Assembly: GCA_963726315.1 (NCBI GenBank)
Contig: CAVSBZ010000005.1
Span: 930,001-994,000, forward strand
Reading direction: 5' to 3'
Length of the DNA stretch: 64,000 bases
Source: FEB-25 sp963726315
GTDB taxonomy: Bacteria; Chloroflexota; Anaerolineae; Anaerolineales; UBA4823
Part shown: piece by piece, positions 8,641 through 18,155 of the stretch
Numbering within the stretch: position 1 is the stretch's first letter
How the letters are laid out: every line of letters begins with the position of its first letter
Notes under the pieces: model-generated
What the model was told of the DNA's origin: nothing
The model's database searches: none
What the model saw: the letters and a program-made list of their open reading frames with translations, nothing else
Translations under genes and position numbers: made by a program

Positions 8641-9144
8641 TCACAGAGTGGGAGCTTTTACTTTAGGTTTAAGCGGCTTCGCCACCAGGCTGTACACACC
8701 GAGGAGCACTCCTAAAGGCAGACCTGCCAGCAGAGAAGCCTCTAGCCGCATCCAAATAGTTAAACCTTGCAAGACTTCAATCCCGTAATATTTAGTGGGC
8801 TGAAAGGAGCAGGTGTAGCTCAGGTTGCCAACCTGATCAAGCTTCATGCTGGCGGTAGAACCCGGAGGGATGACCAAGGGTCCAAGTGTTTGGGTAACCG
8901 AATCTTCATTCTTAACCTGCAACATATCACCGACCATAAAAGTCTGCCCGGTGGGGAGAACACTTTGCCCCTGGGCGACTTTGGCGGCGGCACCAGCGGG
9001 GATGACCAACTGGATGGTTGTGGGGTCACGACTGGTGGTATCGGCTTGCAGGCGGAAGGTTATCTCGCTAAAGATGGCTGAAGCGATGAGGCCAATCGCC
9101 AGAAAAAACAGCATGCGATAGACCAATTCCTTGCGCAGGCTCAT
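8641..9144 (-). CDS. Membrane-anchored cupredoxin-like protein
   Basis: A 167-residue protein with an N-terminal membrane helix (YRMLFFLAIGLIASAIFSEI), a beta-rich domain of about 90 residues that resembles a cupredoxin fold (MVGDMLQVKNEDSVTQTLGP, then SYTCSFQPTKYYGIEV), and a C-terminal helix. The usual copper ligand set is incomplete: a Cys is present in SYTCSF but the following His/Met ligands are not evident, so copper binding is doubtful. Its ATG overlaps the SCO stop codon (ATGA), indicating translational coupling. Position between SCO and SURF1 suggests a role in CuA assembly or as an oxidase accessory subunit. Confidence 0.6.
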   Translation of the reverse strand: MSLRKELVYRMLFFLAIGLIASAIFSEITFRLQADTTSRDPTTIQLVIPAGAAAKVAQGQSVLPTGQTFMVGDMLQVKNEDSVTQTLGPLVIPPGSTASMKLDQVGNLSYTCSFQPTKYYGIEVLQGLTIWMRLEASLLAGLPLGVLLGVYSLVAKPLKPKVKAPTL

Positions 9145-9725
9145 TTTCCACGCAGCAGGTTACGGATGTCGGCAGTAATACCATCGGCATTCTGAAGGAG
9201 TGGGTAGGTGGCGATCAGGTTGCCCTGAGGGTCGATCAGGTAGAGATAAGAGGAATGAGTCTCTCCATTGTCCAACACGGTCACACCATATTCAGACCAG
9301 ACGGGCTGCAGGTTTTCCTTGGAGGAGGTGAGGCCAATAAAAGATGGGTCGAAGTGACTGAGGAAATCTCCCAGGGCGGCGGGAGTATCGCGTGCAGGAT
9401 CGGTGGACACCAAGACCACCTGGGTTTTGTCTGCCAGTGACCCGAGCTTATCATGCATTTGTTTAAGGAAGCCCATCGTGAGGGGGCATTCTGAGGTGCA
9501 GTTGGTAAAGCCGAAGTACAGCAACACATACTTACCGCGAAAATCGGACAGATTGACCGTCGACCCAGCCTGACTGGTGAGCGAAAAATCGCCCGCCGGT
9601 TGGGCAGGGATGATCAGCGAACCATGAAAGGCAGGGTGCGCAGTGGTATACCAGGTGTAGATTAAACCCGCAGAAACAACAACCACAAGGATGATAATGG
9701 CGACAACGAGGTATTTACGGTTCAT
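9141..9725 (-). CDS. SCO1/SenC-type copper chaperone
   Basis: A thioredoxin-fold copper chaperone of about 194 residues that delivers copper to the CuA site of oxidase subunit II. An N-terminal membrane helix (YLVVAIIILVVVVSAGLIYT) anchors it. The copper-binding CxxxC is in FTNCTSECPL and the distal His is in DNGETHSSYLYLID; VVLVSTDPARDTPAAL is also typical. The frame extends to an ATG at 9776, which would overlap the CoxIII gene; the ATG at 9725 (MNRKYLVV) places the anchor helix at the N-terminus and was chosen. Confidence 0.93.
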   Translation of the reverse strand: MNRKYLVVAIIILVVVVSAGLIYTWYTTAHPAFHGSLIIPAQPAGDFSLTSQAGSTVNLSDFRGKYVLLYFGFTNCTSECPLTMGFLKQMHDKLGSLADKTQVVLVSTDPARDTPAALGDFLSHFDPSFIGLTSSKENLQPVWSEYGVTVLDNGETHSSYLYLIDPQGNLIATYPLLQNADGITADIRNLLRGK

Positions 9726-9756
9726 ACTCAGTCCATCCAGTGATGAAACACTCCAG

Positions 9757-10518
9757 CTACTTTGCCAGGGTGCCAATCAGGTAAAGGGCAGGATAGAAGA
9801 AGAACCAGACTACATCGACGAAATGCCAGTAAACGACCGATGCTTCGACCCCCCAATGCTCTTCAGCAGAGTAAAGCCCATGGGAGCCATTTCGCAGCAC
9901 GATCGCTAGGAAGATCACGCCACTGAACACGTGAAATGCGTGGAAACCGGTCATGACATAAAAAACCGCACCTGCCAGGTTGGTCGAGGGACCAAAAGGT
10001 GCCAGGCGCCATTCCACGCCTAAGACACCGATGAGAAACAGGATGCCAAGGGACATGGTGATGGTGAGACTGACCAGGAACTGTTTGCGGTCACCATATT
10101 CCATGGAAACTTCTGCCCGATTGGCGAAGAACGACGAGACCAGTAGGATGGCTGTCACCCCAAGACCGAGGAACTGGATCAGATCTGGGCGGGTGAGACC
10201 CAGCAAATTTATGCGCGAGATCATTAAGCCGCCGAAAATGAACAAATCGGAGATCAGGAACAGCCACAGACCGATGCGATTGGTCGCCAGCTTGTAGGCA
10301 AAAGATTCTCGATCGACATCTTCGTCATTTTCGAACAAGCGGGATATGTGCATGTAATAATACAACACGAGCCCGGCTTTGATCATCGGGATGATGATCA
10401 GCAACTGCCAGATATTAATCGTCAGGGCGATGGCAAATTCGACCGCGGTGAGGATTGCCAGGGCTCCAAAAACAAGCAGCCCGAGCTGCATTACGGAGGA
10501 TTTGGTATGCTGCTCCAT
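9757..10518 (-). CDS. Cytochrome c oxidase subunit IV-III fusion
   Basis: A 253-residue membrane protein. Residues 1-~70 resemble the small prokaryotic subunit IV (two helices, ending in IKAGLVLYYYMHISRLFE). Residues ~80-253 are a five-helix subunit III with the C-terminal signature YWHFVDVVWFFFYPALYLIG and the helix containing FHAFHVFSGVIFL. Subunit III stabilises the catalytic core. The subunit IV-like domain fused ahead of III is unusual, as these are normally separate genes. The start codon lies 4 bp after the CoxI stop, and its Shine-Dalgarno is within the GAGGAGGAG codons that end CoxI. Confidence 0.88.
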   Translation of the reverse strand: MEQHTKSSVMQLGLLVFGALAILTAVEFAIALTINIWQLLIIIPMIKAGLVLYYYMHISRLFENDEDVDRESFAYKLATNRIGLWLFLISDLFIFGGLMISRINLLGLTRPDLIQFLGLGVTAILLVSSFFANRAEVSMEYGDRKQFLVSLTITMSLGILFLIGVLGVEWRLAPFGPSTNLAGAVFYVMTGFHAFHVFSGVIFLAIVLRNGSHGLYSAEEHWGVEASVVYWHFVDVVWFFFYPALYLIGTLAK

Positions 10519-10519
10519 A

Positions 10520-12355
10520 TCACTCCTCCTCGATGAATTTCACGTACACCGAGCCTGGCAACCCATAATCATACGGTTCTCCAACGACCTCGAAGGGTTT
10601 ATTGTAATTGTGGATGGGCATGGGTGAAGGCACCTGCCATTCAGGGGAGCGCGAATTCCAGACATTGCCGGTGGCAACCTCACCATGGCGCAGGCTCCAA
10701 AATGCATTGATGAAGAAAGTGAGAATGCCCAAGGCGATCAGGAAACCGGCGACGGTCATGATGCGGTTATCAACGTTGACACCCAAAGTGGGATCGTAAT
10801 CAGCGATACGCCGGCGCATTCCCAGAAGACCAATACGCATCATCAAGGTCGATAGGGTGATGAAGGCTGGGGTCATCAGCCAGAAATGGACCTTGCCCAG
10901 GGTCTCATTCAAGCGCCTGCCGGTCATCTTGGGGAACCAGTAATAGATGGCGGCAAAGAAGGGGAAGATATAACCGCCGAACATCGTGTCATGGAAGTGA
11001 CCGACGATGAAATAGGTGTCTGTCAGTTGCAAGTCGGTGGCGACGGTGGCGTTGGGCGGACCCGTCAGACCCCCGAGTAGGAACACCACGATGCCCGCCA
11101 GGACGAACAACATGGGGACCGGGAAGACGATTTTTCCGCGCCACAGCGTGCCCAACCAGGAAAAGAACTTAACCCCAGTCGGTACTGCCACCAGCAGGGT
11201 GCTGTACATGAAAGGAACCCGCAGGTACTCAGCCATGCCTGATGCAAACATATGGTGCCCCCACACCAGGAAGCCGATCAGGGCAATGCCAAACGATGAG
11301 ATGGCGACCCACTTATAGCCATATAAGGGCTTGCGGGCAAACACCGGCAGAAGCTCGCTGATGATCCCCAGACCGGGCAGGACGAAAACATACACTGCCG
11401 GGTGCGAGTAGAACCAGAACAAATGCTGGAACAGGATGGGGTTGCCCCCTTTTGCAGGGTCGAAAAAGCCCATCCCAAATAAGCGCTCAAACATGACCAT
11501 TTGGAAGGACAATCCGATCAATTGGGTGGCGGTCAGGCTGATGAAAGAGGTGGCGAGGGCACCCCATACGAAGATAGGCATGCGAAATGCGACCATGCCT
11601 TTGGCACGCATGCGCAAGGTTGTGGTGATGACGTTGAGCGAGCTTAGAATGGTACCCATGCCTGCCAGCGACACCCCCAGGAAGAACATCTGGATGCCGA
11701 TGGGAGCGCGCACAGAAAGCGGGGGATAACCAGTCCAACCCGTATCGAAGCCGCCCAATGCCATGCTGGAAATCAGGATGATGCTGGCGGGGACTGCCAA
11801 CCAGAATGCGAAGGCGTTCAGGCGAGGGAACGCCATATCACGGGCACCGATCATCATTGGGATGAGGTAGTTCATGAAGGCAGCAACTCCCACCAGGATA
11901 CCGACGATCATCACCATGCCATGCAAGGACATCAGGGTGTTGTATTCCATCAAGGTGAGAAACTGCATGCCGGTATTGGCAAGCTCAGTGCGGAAAAGCA
12001 TGGCAAAACTGCCGCCTACCAACATCAGGACCAGCGATAAGACCAGGTATTGGATGCCGATTACTTTGTGGTCGAGGGAGACGTCAAAATAGCGCTTACG
12101 CCCCCAGCCTGATTCATCTGGCTCGGGGGCTTCCTTCCCGGCGGCTACCTTGATCCAGCCATCCAAAGATCCAATACCGTAGACAAAGAATAATGCTCCC
12201 AGCAGAGCTCCAAATACAAATGCTGATTCTGGTTTCCAAAGGGGGTTAAGTTGTAGCAGGTAGCGGATGCCGGTAAGGATGCCTATACCGATGGCTGTCC
12301 CCAATATTTGCCAGAGGAGACCGCGTATGAGCCCGATGGAATAGATTTTCCGCAT
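10520..12355 (-). CDS. ctaD: Cytochrome c oxidase subunit I (A2-type heme-copper oxidase)
   Basis: The 611-residue catalytic subunit reduces O2 and pumps protons. Heme/CuB ligands are visible: the helix WFYSHPAVYVFVLPG with the CuB His and cross-linked Tyr, VWGHHMFASGM with the two other CuB His, and YFIVGHFHDTMFGG with the heme ligands. YSHPAVY in place of the GHPEVY of A1 oxidases marks it as A2 type, in which the glutamate of the D-channel is absent and a Tyr-Ser pair takes its place. An N-terminal extension with two extra helices (residues ~10-65) precedes the core. GGAGG precedes the ATG. Confidence 0.95.
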   Translation of the reverse strand: MRKIYSIGLIRGLLWQILGTAIGIGILTGIRYLLQLNPLWKPESAFVFGALLGALFFVYGIGSLDGWIKVAAGKEAPEPDESGWGRKRYFDVSLDHKVIGIQYLVLSLVLMLVGGSFAMLFRTELANTGMQFLTLMEYNTLMSLHGMVMIVGILVGVAAFMNYLIPMMIGARDMAFPRLNAFAFWLAVPASIILISSMALGGFDTGWTGYPPLSVRAPIGIQMFFLGVSLAGMGTILSSLNVITTTLRMRAKGMVAFRMPIFVWGALATSFISLTATQLIGLSFQMVMFERLFGMGFFDPAKGGNPILFQHLFWFYSHPAVYVFVLPGLGIISELLPVFARKPLYGYKWVAISSFGIALIGFLVWGHHMFASGMAEYLRVPFMYSTLLVAVPTGVKFFSWLGTLWRGKIVFPVPMLFVLAGIVVFLLGGLTGPPNATVATDLQLTDTYFIVGHFHDTMFGGYIFPFFAAIYYWFPKMTGRRLNETLGKVHFWLMTPAFITLSTLMMRIGLLGMRRRIADYDPTLGVNVDNRIMTVAGFLIALGILTFFINAFWSLRHGEVATGNVWNSRSPEWQVPSPMPIHNYNKPFEVVGEPYDYGLPGSVYVKFIEEE

Positions 12356-12365
12356 AGCGCCTCCG

Positions 12366-13367
12366 CTACTTCAGGGTTTTGATGTACGCTACCAGTGATT
12401 CGACCATCGTCTGGTCCAGGACAGTTGAAAAATCAGGCATCACGTTTGCCGGGAAGCCTAATGTCACTTGCGTGTTCGGACTGTTGATGGAAGTTTTAAG
12501 ATAATTGTCGTCCGCGGTGACGGACGTCCCATCCGTCAATTTCACTGTGGATTCATACAGGTGCAGCCAGGTGGGACCGGTTTTAGGTGACCCATCGGTG
12601 GAGTGACAGTTGACACAGCCATAATCCTGGGCAAGCTGCTGGCCGCGCAGCTCCGGGCTCACCGGAGCTGCGGATTGCTGCTGCGCAATCCAATTGTCGA
12701 AGTCACCCTGGGAAACGACGTTGACCTTGCCCTCCATATAGGCGTGCCTGAGCCCACACAGCTCAGAGCAGCGCACCATATATTCTCCGATCAGGGAGGG
12801 GGTAACCCGCAAATCGACCGTCCGACCGGGGACGATATCCTGCTTGAGGCGGAACTCAGGCACCCAGAAAGAATGGATTACATCCACAGAGGTCATTTGC
12901 AGGTCGATTTGCCGGTTGACGGGCAGGTACAAATCTGAACTGGTGACGCCAAATTCAGGATACTGGTAGCGCCAATACCACTGACCAGCTGTCACCTTTA
13001 CCTGCAGGGCAGATGGGTCGATAGCGCGGATGGAACCAAGTGTTTTTGCCCCAGCGTATGCCAGGACGAGCACCGCCATGAGGGGAATGGCAGTCCAGGT
13101 CATTTCGAGGGTGGTATCGCCGGTGATGTATGCGCCATCGCCCGTCTCACCCTTGCGCCGGCGGAAAACGATCAGGCAGTAGATCAGGGTGACCATGATC
13201 AATGAAAACAGAAAGGAGATTATCCATAAATGGACCTGGAACAGCTGGTCGACAGCTATCGATTGGACGCTGGCTTCACGGGGAAAAAGATGGACAAGCA
13301 TTAACCATTCGTGGACGACGAAAGTACTGACAATAACCAAAATGAAGATGGTCACATAGCGTCTCAT
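12366..13367 (-). CDS. ctaC: Cytochrome c oxidase subunit II with fused cytochrome c (caa3 type)
   Basis: A 333-residue protein that accepts electrons from cytochrome c at CuA. Two N-terminal helices anchor it; the cupredoxin domain carries the CuA site (HSFWVPEF and CSELCGLRHAYM, giving His, two Cys, Glu, His and Met). From about residue 245 a C-terminal cytochrome c domain follows with the heme motif CVNCH and a candidate axial Met in NVMPDFS. This fusion defines caa3 oxidases, consistent with the A2-type subunit I. It is the first gene of the minus-strand oxidase operon, divergent from the cytochrome/Act operon. Confidence 0.95.
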   Translation of the reverse strand: MRRYVTIFILVIVSTFVVHEWLMLVHLFPREASVQSIAVDQLFQVHLWIISFLFSLIMVTLIYCLIVFRRRKGETGDGAYITGDTTLEMTWTAIPLMAVLVLAYAGAKTLGSIRAIDPSALQVKVTAGQWYWRYQYPEFGVTSSDLYLPVNRQIDLQMTSVDVIHSFWVPEFRLKQDIVPGRTVDLRVTPSLIGEYMVRCSELCGLRHAYMEGKVNVVSQGDFDNWIAQQQSAAPVSPELRGQQLAQDYGCVNCHSTDGSPKTGPTWLHLYESTVKLTDGTSVTADDNYLKTSINSPNTQVTLGFPANVMPDFSTVLDQTMVESLVAYIKTLK

Positions 13368-13594
13368 GTGTGGTTCCTTTTGGCAAGGTCAATCTTCATG
13401 ATTAAACCCTTTGGGCTCATGACTTATCTGTCGAAAGTAGATAATATCTTCACCCACTATGAGTTATCATTAAGGCAGGAATAGTATATCATGAGAGAAA
13501 AATATCCGTTACTAATTTTTATTTTCAATGATGTATAATTTGATACACGGGTAGTCGCCGCAAGCCATGCAGACGTTTGGATTGAGGTATGGTG
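13368..13594. promoter_or_regulatory. Divergent intergenic region of the oxidase and Act operons
   Basis: About 220 bp separate the starts of two long divergent respiratory operons, so promoters for both must lie here. The stretch is AT-rich around 13,480-13,550. I can see no clear -35/-10 pair or regulator palindrome that I would assign with confidence. Confidence 0.5.
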
Positions 13595-14551
13595 ATGAAG
13601 AAATCCCGCGGTACCATTTTAATATTATTACTGCTCATTGCATTGCTGTCTGCAGGCGCTGCAATTGCTGCTGAGCCTACCCCGCCGCAGGATGACATCA
13701 TCCGTGGGGGACAGCTATATGACCAATGGTACGCAGTTTTGGGGATGGACCCGCCGGCAGGCAACATGCCGATCTGGAGCCGCCAAACCACCAACACACG
13801 CTCTGGTGGGGATACATGGCGCTGCAACGAATGTCACGGCTGGGATTATAAGGGTGCCCAGGGGGAATACCAGGCAGGATCACACTATACAGGATTCCCC
13901 AATTTATATCAGCTGGCACCGGGGTTAACAGTCGATGATATCGTTAACCACCTAAACGGCAAGATCGACCCGGCGCATGATTTTTCGCCATACCTCGACG
14001 AACCATCACTCACTCAGCTGGCAGATTTCCTAAAATTTGGCATCATCGATGATGCGAGCTATATCAACCCGATCTCGCTGCAGGTGATCGATCCTGACTT
14101 CTCACACGGGAAGGAGCTTTACCAATCCACGTGCAGCACGTGCCATGGCGAGGATGGTAAAGCCATTGTGCTCAAGCCTGAGGGGATCAATGAATACCTG
14201 GGAAGCGTTGCCAACCGGGATCCATGGCGATTCTTGCACCGTACCCGCTATGGGGTTGCAGGGACTGACATGCCTGTGGGGATCAGCCTGGGATGGCAGC
14301 CTACGGATGGAAGGGATGTGCTGGCATATGCACAAACCCTACCCGCGGGTGGAGAGATTGTCAGTGAACCCACTCCGAACCCAAAGAGCACCCCCGCTCC
14401 ACTGACCGGTGGACCAACCCACAATTTATTCAGCGGAATATTAACCAGCCTGGGGGCACTCGCTGGAATGGCAGTGGTGTCTGGCGCATTTATTGGTGGA
14501 TTCATCTTGATGGCAGTAGTTATCGTGGTCATTTTCCGTAAGCGAAGGTAG
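13595..14551 (+). CDS. Membrane-anchored diheme c-type cytochrome
   Basis: A protein of about 318 residues with a signal peptide (ILILLLLIALLSAGAAIAA), two c-type heme motifs (CNECHGWDYKG about residue 75 and CSTCHGEDGK about 185), a Pro/Thr linker, and a C-terminal membrane helix ending FRKRR. It would be extracytoplasmic and tethered. The frame opens at an ATG at 13589, but GAGGT abuts that codon; the ATG at 13595 has correct spacing and was chosen. As first gene of the Act operon it is a candidate electron carrier between alternative complex III and the caa3 oxidase. Confidence 0.85.
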   Translation: MKKSRGTILILLLLIALLSAGAAIAAEPTPPQDDIIRGGQLYDQWYAVLGMDPPAGNMPIWSRQTTNTRSGGDTWRCNECHGWDYKGAQGEYQAGSHYTGFPNLYQLAPGLTVDDIVNHLNGKIDPAHDFSPYLDEPSLTQLADFLKFGIIDDASYINPISLQVIDPDFSHGKELYQSTCSTCHGEDGKAIVLKPEGINEYLGSVANRDPWRFLHRTRYGVAGTDMPVGISLGWQPTDGRDVLAYAQTLPAGGEIVSEPTPNPKSTPAPLTGGPTHNLFSGILTSLGALAGMAVVSGAFIGGFILMAVVIVVIFRKRR

Positions 14552-14572
14552 CGCGAACGATGAGGCATAGAC

Positions 14573-15169
14573 ATGCTTGATAAGCTCAAGGCACTTCCTT
14601 CTAAGGTCAGGTCAGCGGATTGGTCTGGCAAGCTGCTGGCATTGGTGAAAAAGCCTGCCTTTCTGATCACCGGCGGAATTATATTGATTCTCATTCTGAG
14701 CGCAGCGACGTACGGAGTATGGCTGACACAACAATCACCCCCACAGCCGATCCAGTTCAACCACAGCCTGCATCTGGGGTTTGGCGTGCAGTGTTTGTAC
14801 TGCCACCCCGGAGCCTGGAAAGGTCGCTCGGCGGGCTTGCCCACCCAAACCAAATGCTGGGGCTGCCACCAGCAGATTCCAATAAAGAACGCCGACCAAC
14901 AGAAGCTGGCTGACGCAGTAAAAAATAACGAACCGATCCAATGGGTGCCGGTGTTTATCCTGCCAGATTTCGTTTACTTCAACCACCGTCCGCATATTGC
15001 CTACGGTTTGAACTGTGAGACCTGCCACGGCGAATTAAGCAGGATGACGGTCGCAGAGCCGCGGCATGACCTGAACATGGGCTGGTGCCTGCACTGCCAC
15101 CGGACCAAAGCCGCCGATGATGATGTGCTGCTGACCAGACTGACCGACTGTGGTACATGTCACCGCTAA
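14573..15169 (+). CDS. actA: ActA, pentaheme cytochrome c of alternative complex III
   Basis: A 198-residue protein with one N-terminal membrane helix (ITGGIILILILSAATYGVWL) and five CxxCH motifs: CLYCH, CWGCH, CETCH, CLHCH and CGTCH. Five hemes behind a single anchor match ActA, the multiheme subunit of alternative complex III, the quinol:electron acceptor oxidoreductase that replaces bc1 in many Chloroflexota and Bacteroidota. Further His residues (FNHSLH, FNHRPHIAYG) are likely distal ligands. It precedes ActB, as in known act clusters. Confidence 0.9.
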   Translation: MLDKLKALPSKVRSADWSGKLLALVKKPAFLITGGIILILILSAATYGVWLTQQSPPQPIQFNHSLHLGFGVQCLYCHPGAWKGRSAGLPTQTKCWGCHQQIPIKNADQQKLADAVKNNEPIQWVPVFILPDFVYFNHRPHIAYGLNCETCHGELSRMTVAEPRHDLNMGWCLHCHRTKAADDDVLLTRLTDCGTCHR

Positions 15170-15208
15170 TATGAATGACTGCGAGGAAATTTCTACCTGG
15201 AGTGTTTT

Positions 15209-17381
15209 ATGACCCGTAAGCTGAGCAGGCGACAATTCATCAAAGCAGCAGGAATCGGGAGCGTAGCTGTGCTCACCGGCTGCGGACCCATGTCGCGCTA
15301 CGTGGTGCGGGAACCATACACCCGCATGCCTGAATATACCTACAACGGTCAAAGCACTTATTACGCCAGCACCTGCCGAGAATGCCCGGCGGGATGCGGG
15401 GTGGTAGTACGGACGGAGCAGGGGCGAGCGCTCAAAGTGGAGGGGAATCAGCTCAACCCGATCAACCAGGGGAAGACGTGCGCACGCGGGCAGGCAGCCT
15501 TACAGGGGCTATACAACCCCGATCGAATCCAGGGACCGGTGAAGCAAAATGGGCGTGGCACACAAAACTATACAGATATCAGTTGGGAAGAGGCTGCCGG
15601 CGTGGTACAGGCAGCCCTACAGAACAATTCGCCTGGGCAGATCGCGTTCCTGATGGGTATGACCTCCGACCATCTATTTGACCTGGTGAGTGAGCTATTT
15701 ACTGCCTTAGGAGCACCGCCACCCATCCGTTATGGAGCACACGAGATTTTCGACGCCCGCCTCACCCTGGTGAGAGCGATGGAAACGCTATTTTCAGACA
15801 GCAGCCTGCCATATTTCGACCTGGCAAACGCAGATGTGACCTTCTCATTCGGGGCAAATTTCCTTGAGACCTTTATTTCTCCGCTGGCATTCAGCCGGGG
15901 ATTTGCTCATATGCGCCGCGGAACCACCGGCAAACGTGGATACCTGGTGCAGTTCGAGCCGCGCTTATCTCAGACAGCAGCTTCAGCGGATGAATGGGTG
16001 CCCGTACTGCCCGGAACTGAAGGGATTGCTGCCCTGGCAATTGGGCGCCTGATTACTGAAATTAGAGGCGGAAACATACCCAACGCGTATATTGAAGTGG
16101 ATGTTGAAAGTGCAGCATCTTCATGTGGGGTGTCATTTGCTGACCTGCAGCGGCTGGCGGGTATTTTTTCCAACGCGTCTGCCCCACTGGCTATCCCAGG
16201 CGGTGCAGCTTCAGGCGCGAGCAATGGTCTCGAGGCAGCTCAGGCTGTGCTGGCGTTGAACGCATTAGTGGATAACCTGGGAAAGACGGGGGGTATGTTC
16301 CTCAGTCCGGCACCCGTGGTAAAGCCTGATTTTCCGCAACAGCCCAATTCGTTGGTGGAAGTAGATGGACTGATTAGGCGCATGCGCCAAGGTGAGATAA
16401 ATACTTTATTCATCCATGGGATCAACCCCTTATTCGAGCTCCCTGCTCGGCTGGGATTTGGTGATGCTCTGGCGAAGGTGCCCCAGGTGATCTCGTTTGC
16501 TTCATTCCCAGACGAAACCAGCCGGCAGGCAGACTATATCCTACCGGATCATACCGGGCTTGAATCGTGGGGGTACCAAAAAGCAACCGGGGGTGCCGAT
16601 CGGGCGGTGATATCGGGTGCGCAGCCTGTGGTAGCTCCGTTTTACAATACCCGTGCGACTGCAGACGTCTTGCTGGCAGCTGTGCAAAGCATCGGTGGAA
16701 GCCTGGCAACAGCAGTGCCATACACCGACGTTGTGGCGTATATGGAAAACGCGCTCGTAGAACTGGTGAGCCAGGAAGGTTATTTTAATTCGCCTGAGAT
16801 CAAATCCTTCATGGCTAAATTCCAACAATTTGGTGGCTGGTGGAGTGCCTTGCCTGGTCTCAGAATCCCGCTCGGGGCACATGCCCTCAGTCCTGCCCCT
16901 CTCCGCAGCCCCAGCGACGTTCGATGGCACGGGTGATTTTTATTTGTTCCCATTTATGTCTCCCATCCTCGGGGATGGCAGCGGGGCGAATAAACCTTGG
17001 CTGCAGGAAACGCCTGACCCTACCACCACCGTTATGTGGGAGAGCTGGTTGGAGATCAACTCCGCAACTGCTGATTCGCTGGGGATAACCGACGATGATG
17101 TGGTGAAAGTGATCTCGTCGCTGGGTGAGATCGAGGCGGTCGTCTATCTTTATCCAGCGATTCAACCGAATACGATTGCCATCCCATTTGGACAGGGGCA
17201 CACCGCCTATGGTCGCTATGCAGAGGGCAGGGGAGTTAATCCAGGCGACCTGTTCAGCCTGATTTTCAATGGTGCGGATGACCTGGCTTATGGAGCGAAC
17301 AAGGTACGCATCGAAAAGACAGGGCGCAAGAAAATTCTCGCCAGGCTCGAGAGCAAGCTGGGAGTGTATGGAGAGCAATGA
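15209..17381 (+). pseudogene. actB: ActB1, molybdopterin-oxidoreductase-like subunit, frameshifted
   Basis: The large non-catalytic molybdopterin-oxidoreductase-like subunit of alternative complex III. The N-terminus has a Tat/lipoprotein-type signal (LSRRQFIKAAGIGSVAVLTGC). The first frame runs from 15209 to a stop at 16936; its last ~30 residues no longer resemble the family. The C-terminal domain (FDGTGDFYLFPFMSP, GANKPWLQETPDP, then SWLEINSATADSLGI) continues in the next frame to 17381. A single extra base, or two missing, between about 16,850 and 16,905 explains this. The iron-sulfur half that is often fused to ActB is here a separate gene downstream. Either the sequence has an error or the gene is broken; the operon looks otherwise intact, so I favour an error. 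Confidence 0.85.
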
Positions 17382-17420
17382 TCCAATGAGAGCACAGGTG
17401 ACGCCAGGAGGCTGGTCATA

Positions 17421-18155
17421 ATGGATAACCCGTTCAATGAGACATCCATGTACAAGTGGGGCATGGTCATCGACCAGGACCTGTGTATTGGCTGCCAGGC
17501 GTGCGTGACGGCATGCGCCATGGAAAACAACCTCTCTTTCGTTGGCGAAGATGATGCCGGCTATGGGCGTTCGATGCACTGGATCCGCATTGAAAGGTTC
17601 TGGGAAGGGGAGTATCCACAGGTAAAAAACACTCCCTTCCAGCCAGTGCTGTGCCAACATTGCGAGCATGCACCCTGTGAGCCAGTATGCCCGGTATTTG
17701 CAGCGGTGCACAGCCTGTCACAGAAGACGAATTTACAGGTGTACAACCGCTGTGTGGGGACGAGATATTGTGCCAATAACTGCCCCTACCAGGTGCGGAT
17801 GTTTAACTGGCGTGATTTCTCACGCCCCGAGCCACTCTCCAATATGCTGCACCCTGACGTGACGGTGCGCCGGCGAGGGGTGATGGAAAAATGCACCTTC
17901 TGCCTGCAGCGCCTGCTCCAGGCGGAGGATAAAGCCGCATCACAAGGGCGCGAGCTGGACGAAGGTGAGGTAACCACTGCCTGTGCGCAAGCCTGCCCGA
18001 CCAATGCGATTGTCTTTGGGCGTGTCGACAACCCGTTGAGTGAAGTGAGTCATCTGGCATCGGATGGGCGGGCGGTGATATTACTGGAAGAACTGGGTAC
18101 GCTTCCCAGCATCACCTACCTGAAGGGAGGTCCATCGTATGGTCGCAACGGCTGA
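17421..18155 (+). CDS. actB: ActB2, ferredoxin-like iron-sulfur subunit
   Basis: A 244-residue iron-sulfur protein of the PsrB/DmsB type. Cysteine clusters include CIGCQACVTAC (about residues 20-30), CQHCEHAPCEPVCPV (about 78-92), CVGTRYCANNCPYQ (about 112-125) and CTFCLQR with CAQACP further on, enough for three or four clusters. It corresponds to the iron-sulfur domain of ActB, here encoded separately from the molybdopterin-like domain. AGGAGG lies 9 bases before the ATG. The end overlaps the ActC start by 17 bp. Confidence 0.9.
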   Translation: MDNPFNETSMYKWGMVIDQDLCIGCQACVTACAMENNLSFVGEDDAGYGRSMHWIRIERFWEGEYPQVKNTPFQPVLCQHCEHAPCEPVCPVFAAVHSLSQKTNLQVYNRCVGTRYCANNCPYQVRMFNWRDFSRPEPLSNMLHPDVTVRRRGVMEKCTFCLQRLLQAEDKAASQGRELDEGEVTTACAQACPTNAIVFGRVDNPLSEVSHLASDGRAVILLEELGTLPSITYLKGGPSYGRNG

